In this document: positions 6,038 to 8,865 of the stretch, in pieces | How positions within the stretch are numbered: the first letter of the stretch is position 1 | Layout: each line of letters starts with the position of its first letter | Origin: DATLYB01 sp964502525 | Lineage (GTDB): Bacteria > Bacteroidota > Bacteroidia > Chitinophagales > CAIOSU01 | Length of the DNA: 8,865 nucleotides | Reading direction: 5' to 3' | Assembly: GCA_964502525.1 (NCBI GenBank) | Contig: CAZCXH010000192.1 | Span: 1-8,865, forward strand | Translations under genes and position numbers: made by a program | Notes under the pieces: model-generated | The model's input: the letters and a program-made list of their open reading frames with translations, nothing else | The model's database searches: none | Told to the model about the DNA's origin: nothing

Positions 6038-7693
6038 GTGGCGAACCAGCATACGTTATCAACTTTTCACAGAGACGAAATAATTCAAGAGGTTGCATCC
6101 AATCTCTTCGATCTCCTCATCATCGGTGGCGGCATCACAGGCGCTGGTATCGCGCTGGACGCTGCTTCTCGCGGGATGAAAGCCGCGCTCGTGGAGAAAA
6201 ACGATTTCGCTTCGGGCACCAGCAGCAAATCCACCAAGCTCATTCATGGCGGGCTGCGCTACCTCAAGCAATTTGAATTCGGGCTTGTGCACGAAGTGGG
6301 ACGGGAGCGTGCGGTGCTTCATAAAAACGCCCCGCACATCGTCCATGCTGAAAACATGCTGCTGCCGATTATCGAACGCGGCTCACTTGGCAGGACAACA
6401 ACGGCAATCGGTTTGTCCGTTTATGACTGGCTGGCTGGAGTCCGCTTCAGCGAATGGAAGCAGATGCTTTCAAAATATGCAACCCGCAAAAAAGAACCAT
6501 TGCTGCGAACCGACATCCTGAAAGGAGGCTCGATTTACAAGGAGTACAGAACCGATGATGCGCGCCTTGTGTTTGAGGTTCTGAAAACGGCAGCCCGTTA
6601 CGGTGCATTAAGTTTGAATTACTGCGCTGCTGAAGAATTGGTTTATGAGAAGGGGAAAATTCACGGAGCAAAAATTCATGACAGAATAGGAAACGGGCAA
6701 TTCACCATCCGGGCGAAAAAAGTGATTAATGCTGCCGGACCCTGGGTGGATACATTGCGCGAAAAAGACAATTCCAAAAAAGGAAAAAAACTGCATCTCA
6801 CTAAAGGAGTCCATCTCGTGGTGCCTTATGAAAAACTTCCGGTGAAGCAATCGGCTTATTTCGATGTGGCGGATGGCAGGATGATATTCGCGATACCAAG
6901 GGGGAGGATCACCTATATTGGAACAACGGATACAAATTATTTTGACAACATTGACCATCCTGCTGTGTCAAAGACGGATGTTGCCTATCTTCTCGCTGCG
7001 GTGAATTATATGTTTCCAACGGTTCATCTTGATATCGGAGATATCACGTCCTCATGGGTGGGGTTGCGGCCGCTGATTCACGAAGAAGGCAAAGATCCAT
7101 CGGAGCTTTCGCGCAAAGATGAAATCTTCGTTTCGCCTTCAGGGCTTATTTCAATAGCGGGAGGAAAGCTTACCGGCTACCGCAAGATGGCGGAGCGGGC
7201 GGTGGATATGGTTTCCGTGCAACTGACGGAGGAAGACGGCATGGATTTTAAAAATTGCTTCACCGAACGGATTGTTTTGGGAGGAGGCGACTTCAGGGAC
7301 AAATATGCGATAACAGCTTTTGCGGAACAGCTTGAAAAAGCATCACAGCCTTCCGGAATCACATCTGAAAATATTTTCAACCTTATTTACCGCTACGGCA
7401 GGGATGCATCGCTGATTATTCAAAGCGCAAAAGAAATAAACCCTGCCTTAACGCAAGAAGCATTACTGATTTCCGAATTGCAATACGCCATCAATGAAGA
7501 GGCGGCAACGAGCCTGAGCGATTTTTTCGTGAGACGAACCGGCAAACTGTATTTTGAAAGAGAGAAGATATCGGATGAATACAGCTTGCTGAAAGATAAA
7601 ACCGCATCTTTGTTAGGCTGGAGTGAAAAGCAGCAGGCGGATTATCATGCCGCTTTTATGAAAGAATATGAATCAGCGGTCACATTCAATTGA
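6038..7693 (+). CDS. glpD: FAD-dependent glycerol-3-phosphate dehydrogenase
   Basis: A 551-residue flavoprotein that oxidises sn-glycerol 3-phosphate to dihydroxyacetone phosphate and passes electrons to the quinone pool at the inner membrane. The N-terminal FAD-binding motif is DLLIIGGGITGAGIALDAASRG (25-46). FASGTSSKSTKLIHGGLRYL (57-76) is the family signature, and NAAGPWVD (231-238), GLRPLI (342-347) and GGKLTGYRKMAE (375-386) follow. The C-terminal GlpD domain includes NEEAATSLSDFFVRRTG (486-502). Length is normal. The start is GTG at 6038: the frame is open only back to a TGA at 6005-6007 and has no ATG there. The stop overlaps the ATG of the next gene as TGATG, suggesting translational coupling. 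No glpK or glpF is in view. Confidence 0.95.
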   Translation: MANQHTLSTFHRDEIIQEVASNLFDLLIIGGGITGAGIALDAASRGMKAALVEKNDFASGTSSKSTKLIHGGLRYLKQFEFGLVHEVGRERAVLHKNAPHIVHAENMLLPIIERGSLGRTTTAIGLSVYDWLAGVRFSEWKQMLSKYATRKKEPLLRTDILKGGSIYKEYRTDDARLVFEVLKTAARYGALSLNYCAAEELVYEKGKIHGAKIHDRIGNGQFTIRAKKVINAAGPWVDTLREKDNSKKGKKLHLTKGVHLVVPYEKLPVKQSAYFDVADGRMIFAIPRGRITYIGTTDTNYFDNIDHPAVSKTDVAYLLAAVNYMFPTVHLDIGDITSSWVGLRPLIHEEGKDPSELSRKDEIFVSPSGLISIAGGKLTGYRKMAERAVDMVSVQLTEEDGMDFKNCFTERIVLGGGDFRDKYAITAFAEQLEKASQPSGITSENIFNLIYRYGRDASLIIQSAKEINPALTQEALLISELQYAINEEAATSLSDFFVRRTGKLYFEREKISDEYSLLKDKTASLLGWSEKQQADYHAAFMKEYESAVTFN

Positions 7694-8331
7694 TGGCTTA
7701 CCGGGTTGACAACATTCCATCCTTATTAAAACCGTTTTTTCTTTTATACTCATACGCTGCTGCCGCGCTCCTCTATTCCGTTCAATTGTTTTTGTTTCTC
7801 ACCTGCCGCATTGAGAAAGTTGGCGCGGAGCATCCTGCACCGCACAAGAATCATATCTACTGCGCATGGCATGAAGACCTGCTCCCTTATTTCACGGTAT
7901 ATATCCGTTACCGCGAACCGTACGCGTGGATTAACCATCCGCTGTGGTTCATGAAGCCGATTCATGTTATTCTCGGCTGGATGGGCATGAAAAAATTGTT
8001 TCTGGGCTCCAGCGGACATGGCGGCAGGGATGCGATGCTGCAGGTGGTGGAACATCTGAAATCAGGTCACAATACTTTCATCAACCCCGATGGACCGGCA
8101 GGTCCTTATCATGTTTTGAAACCCGGTGTTCTGAACATGAGCCGCCTTTCGGGAATCCCGATTGTGACCATTCGCTTTGAGCTTTCAAATTATTTCCGTC
8201 TGAAAGGATGGGACAAAAAAAAAGTGCCGCTGCCGTTTTCGAAGATTAAAGTGATTTATGGAAATTCGTTTTCAGTTACGGAAAACAATGTCAATGAAAT
8301 ATCATCCGGAATCCAGAAGGCGTTGGGATAA
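7693..8331 (+). CDS. DUF374-family lysophospholipid-acyltransferase-like protein
   Basis: A 212-residue protein with a hydrophobic N-terminal segment (about 13-38), probably a membrane anchor. Conserved blocks follow: CAWHEDLLPYF (57-67), SSGHGGRDAML (106-116), and NPDGPAGPYHVLKPGV (131-146) leading to SGIPIVTI. These match DUF374 proteins of the LPLAT superfamily, where WH and PDGPxGP correspond to acyltransferase motifs. The acyl donor and acceptor are unknown; lipid A-type or phospholipid acylation at the inner membrane is plausible. The ATG at 7693 is chosen over an in-frame TTG at 7690 because it makes the common TGATG overlap with the glpD stop. Coupling to GlpD, which consumes the phospholipid precursor glycerol 3-phosphate, hints at a shared lipid theme, but this is inference. 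Confidence 0.83.
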   Translation: MAYRVDNIPSLLKPFFLLYSYAAAALLYSVQLFLFLTCRIEKVGAEHPAPHKNHIYCAWHEDLLPYFTVYIRYREPYAWINHPLWFMKPIHVILGWMGMKKLFLGSSGHGGRDAMLQVVEHLKSGHNTFINPDGPAGPYHVLKPGVLNMSRLSGIPIVTIRFELSNYFRLKGWDKKKVPLPFSKIKVIYGNSFSVTENNVNEISSGIQKALG

Positions 8332-8367
8332 GGGGCTTCACTTCGGCTAAAACGACAGTTTCTGTAG

Positions 8368-8394
8368 TTGTTCCTTCAAAAACATCTAAATTTA
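8368..8394 (+). promoter_or_regulatory. Possible promoter of the right-hand toxin-antitoxin pair
   Basis: TTG (8368-8370), 16 nt, then TAAATTTA (8387-8394) differs from the Bacteroidota consensus TAnnTTTG only in the last base. It would start transcription close to 8400, just before the ribosome binding site of the antitoxin-like gene. The spacer is slightly short and the last G is missing, so confidence is low. Confidence 0.3.
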
Positions 8395-8400
8395 GAATCA

Positions 8401-8407
8401 AAGGAAG
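8401..8407 (+). promoter_or_regulatory. Ribosome binding site before 8411
   Basis: AAGGAAG (8401-8407), preceded by another A, sits at normal distance before the ATG at 8411. It is the clearest Shine-Dalgarno-like sequence in the window, as most other starts here have none. It supports 8411 as the start. Confidence 0.5.
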
Positions 8408-8410
8408 ATT

Positions 8411-8638
8411 ATGAAAGTGCAGGCAATCAAACGCGAATTGATTGATTGGCTCAATGCTTTGGATGATAAGAAACTACTCGAAACGCTTCATGCGGTTAAA
8501 AAGTCAAGTGAAACCACCGACTGGTGGCAGGAGTTGACGCCTGCGCAAAAACTCTCTGTTGAGCGCGGGGAGAAAGACCACAAGAAAGGCAGGGTGCTGA
8601 CCAGCAAGCAGCTTTGGAAAAAATATGGCAAAGTATGA
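8411..8638 (+). CDS. Small antitoxin-like protein of a RelE/ParE-type module
   Basis: A 75-residue charged protein. An N-terminal helix (KRELIDWLNALDDKKLLETLHAVKK, about 7-31) is followed by DWWQELTPAQKLSVERGEKDHKKGRVLTSKQLWKKYGKV. The WxELTxxQKxxxxxGxxxxxxG-x-x-x-(S/T) layout is typical of the small antitoxins paired with RelE/ParE toxins in Bacteroidota. The gene appears intact with a good Shine-Dalgarno, and its last 14 bases overlap the start of a toxin reading frame (ATG 8625), the usual arrangement. Because that toxin is broken, this is probably an orphan antitoxin, perhaps kept for cross-neutralisation or simply not yet decayed. Assignment is from motif layout and context. Confidence 0.7.
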   Translation: MKVQAIKRELIDWLNALDDKKLLETLHAVKKSSETTDWWQELTPAQKLSVERGEKDHKKGRVLTSKQLWKKYGKV

Positions 8639-8865
8639 GGTGCTCTGGTCTGCAGAATCTGCGAAGAACCTTTCCCGAGTAATGATTATATCCGGCAAAC
8701 TAGTCAGAGAAGCAAATTGCCGATTTCATTGCGAAAGTTCAGAAATTCGAGTTTCTGGTTTCGGTTTTTCCTGAAATATATGCCGAATCGGATTTGATGC
8801 GCGGTAATTACGATAAATCGCGGGGATGAGAACCGATATCTCCATTGGCTTTAGCCCTGACAGGA
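8625..8865 (+). pseudogene. RelE/ParE-type toxin, frameshifted, runs off the window
   Basis: The frame from ATG 8625 gives MAKYEVLWSAESAKNLS, the normal start of RelE/ParE-like toxins, then loses similarity and stops at TGA 8772-8774 after 49 residues. A fragment SNDYI appears in a second frame at 8678-8692. The toxin then resumes in the third frame from 8704: EKQIADFIAKVQKFEFLVSV and FPEIYAESDLMRG, until TGA 8827-8829. At least two small indels around 8675-8705 explain this. The end (about 8829-8865) has a possible ENRYLHWL and FSPDR in yet other frames, suggesting further damage. The gene continues beyond the window. Sequencing error is an alternative, but several separate shifts favour decay. 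Confidence 0.7.

Noticed and set aside
6608..6958. Long antisense frames opposite glpD and other genes
   Set aside because: They lie wholly inside strongly supported genes, show no known motifs and have no start signals.
7690..7692. TTG at 7690 as the start of the acyltransferase
   Set aside because: The next codon is ATG at 7693, which gives the standard TGATG overlap with glpD.
8332..8367. CTTCACTTCGGCT as a fourth, degenerate stem-loop copy
   Set aside because: It lacks the GACTCCGCT core, and no paired flanks were found.

Overview
The window reads as a stretch of chromosome from a Bacteroidota bacterium, perhaps an uncultured one. The support is: all genes lie on the + strand, most starts lack a Shine-Dalgarno sequence, a clear Bacteroidota-type promoter (TTG, 17 nt, TAnnTTTG) precedes the gene at 2184, and the protein families suit this phylum. 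No rRNA, tRNA or CRISPR array was found. No gene-free stretch exceeds 300 bases.

Layout. Positions 1-308 are a wreck: two tandem copies of a 23-24 bp repeat, probably the end of an insertion sequence lying upstream, run into a UPF0175-type antitoxin gene that has lost its N-terminus. This overlaps by 8 bases a remnant of a DUF3368 (PIN-like) toxin gene. Positions 305-2146 encode a polytopic membrane protein resembling GT-C (GT39/PMT/ArnT-like) glycosyltransferases. Positions 2184-3098 and 3180-4406 encode two different enzymes of the guanidino-modifying superfamily: a DDAH/arginine-dihydrolase-like protein and a canonical arginine deiminase (ArcA). They probably act together in arginine breakdown, with ornithine or citrulline and ammonia as products. 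Positions 4492-5514 encode a zinc-free MDR quinone-oxidoreductase/VAT1-like enzyme. Positions 5649-6020 encode a small GIY-YIG nuclease-domain protein. Positions 6038-7693 encode FAD-dependent glycerol-3-phosphate dehydrogenase (GlpD), overlapping by one base a DUF374/LPLAT-type acyltransferase (7693-8331). The right edge holds a second toxin-antitoxin pair: an intact small antitoxin-like gene (8411-8638) and a RelE/ParE-type toxin gene broken by frameshifts (from 8625 to the window end).

The most interesting structure is between the genes. Three copies of a short stem-loop repeat with the conserved core TTCGACTCCGCT bracket the GIY-YIG gene: an inverted pair upstream, and one copy inside its 3' end. 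The stems differ in sequence between copies but stay paired, so structure is kept while sequence drifts. Separately, the two spacers on either side of arcA are filled by unrelated heptanucleotide tandem arrays: an inverted pair of TGTTGNG/CCCAACA arrays able to form a long hairpin, and an ATGTCTA-type array. Both end only a few bases before the next start codon.

The metabolic genes look intact and ordinary. Both edges carry decayed toxin-antitoxin modules, and the spacers carry repeat families, so mobile or repetitive DNA has been active around a housekeeping-type core.
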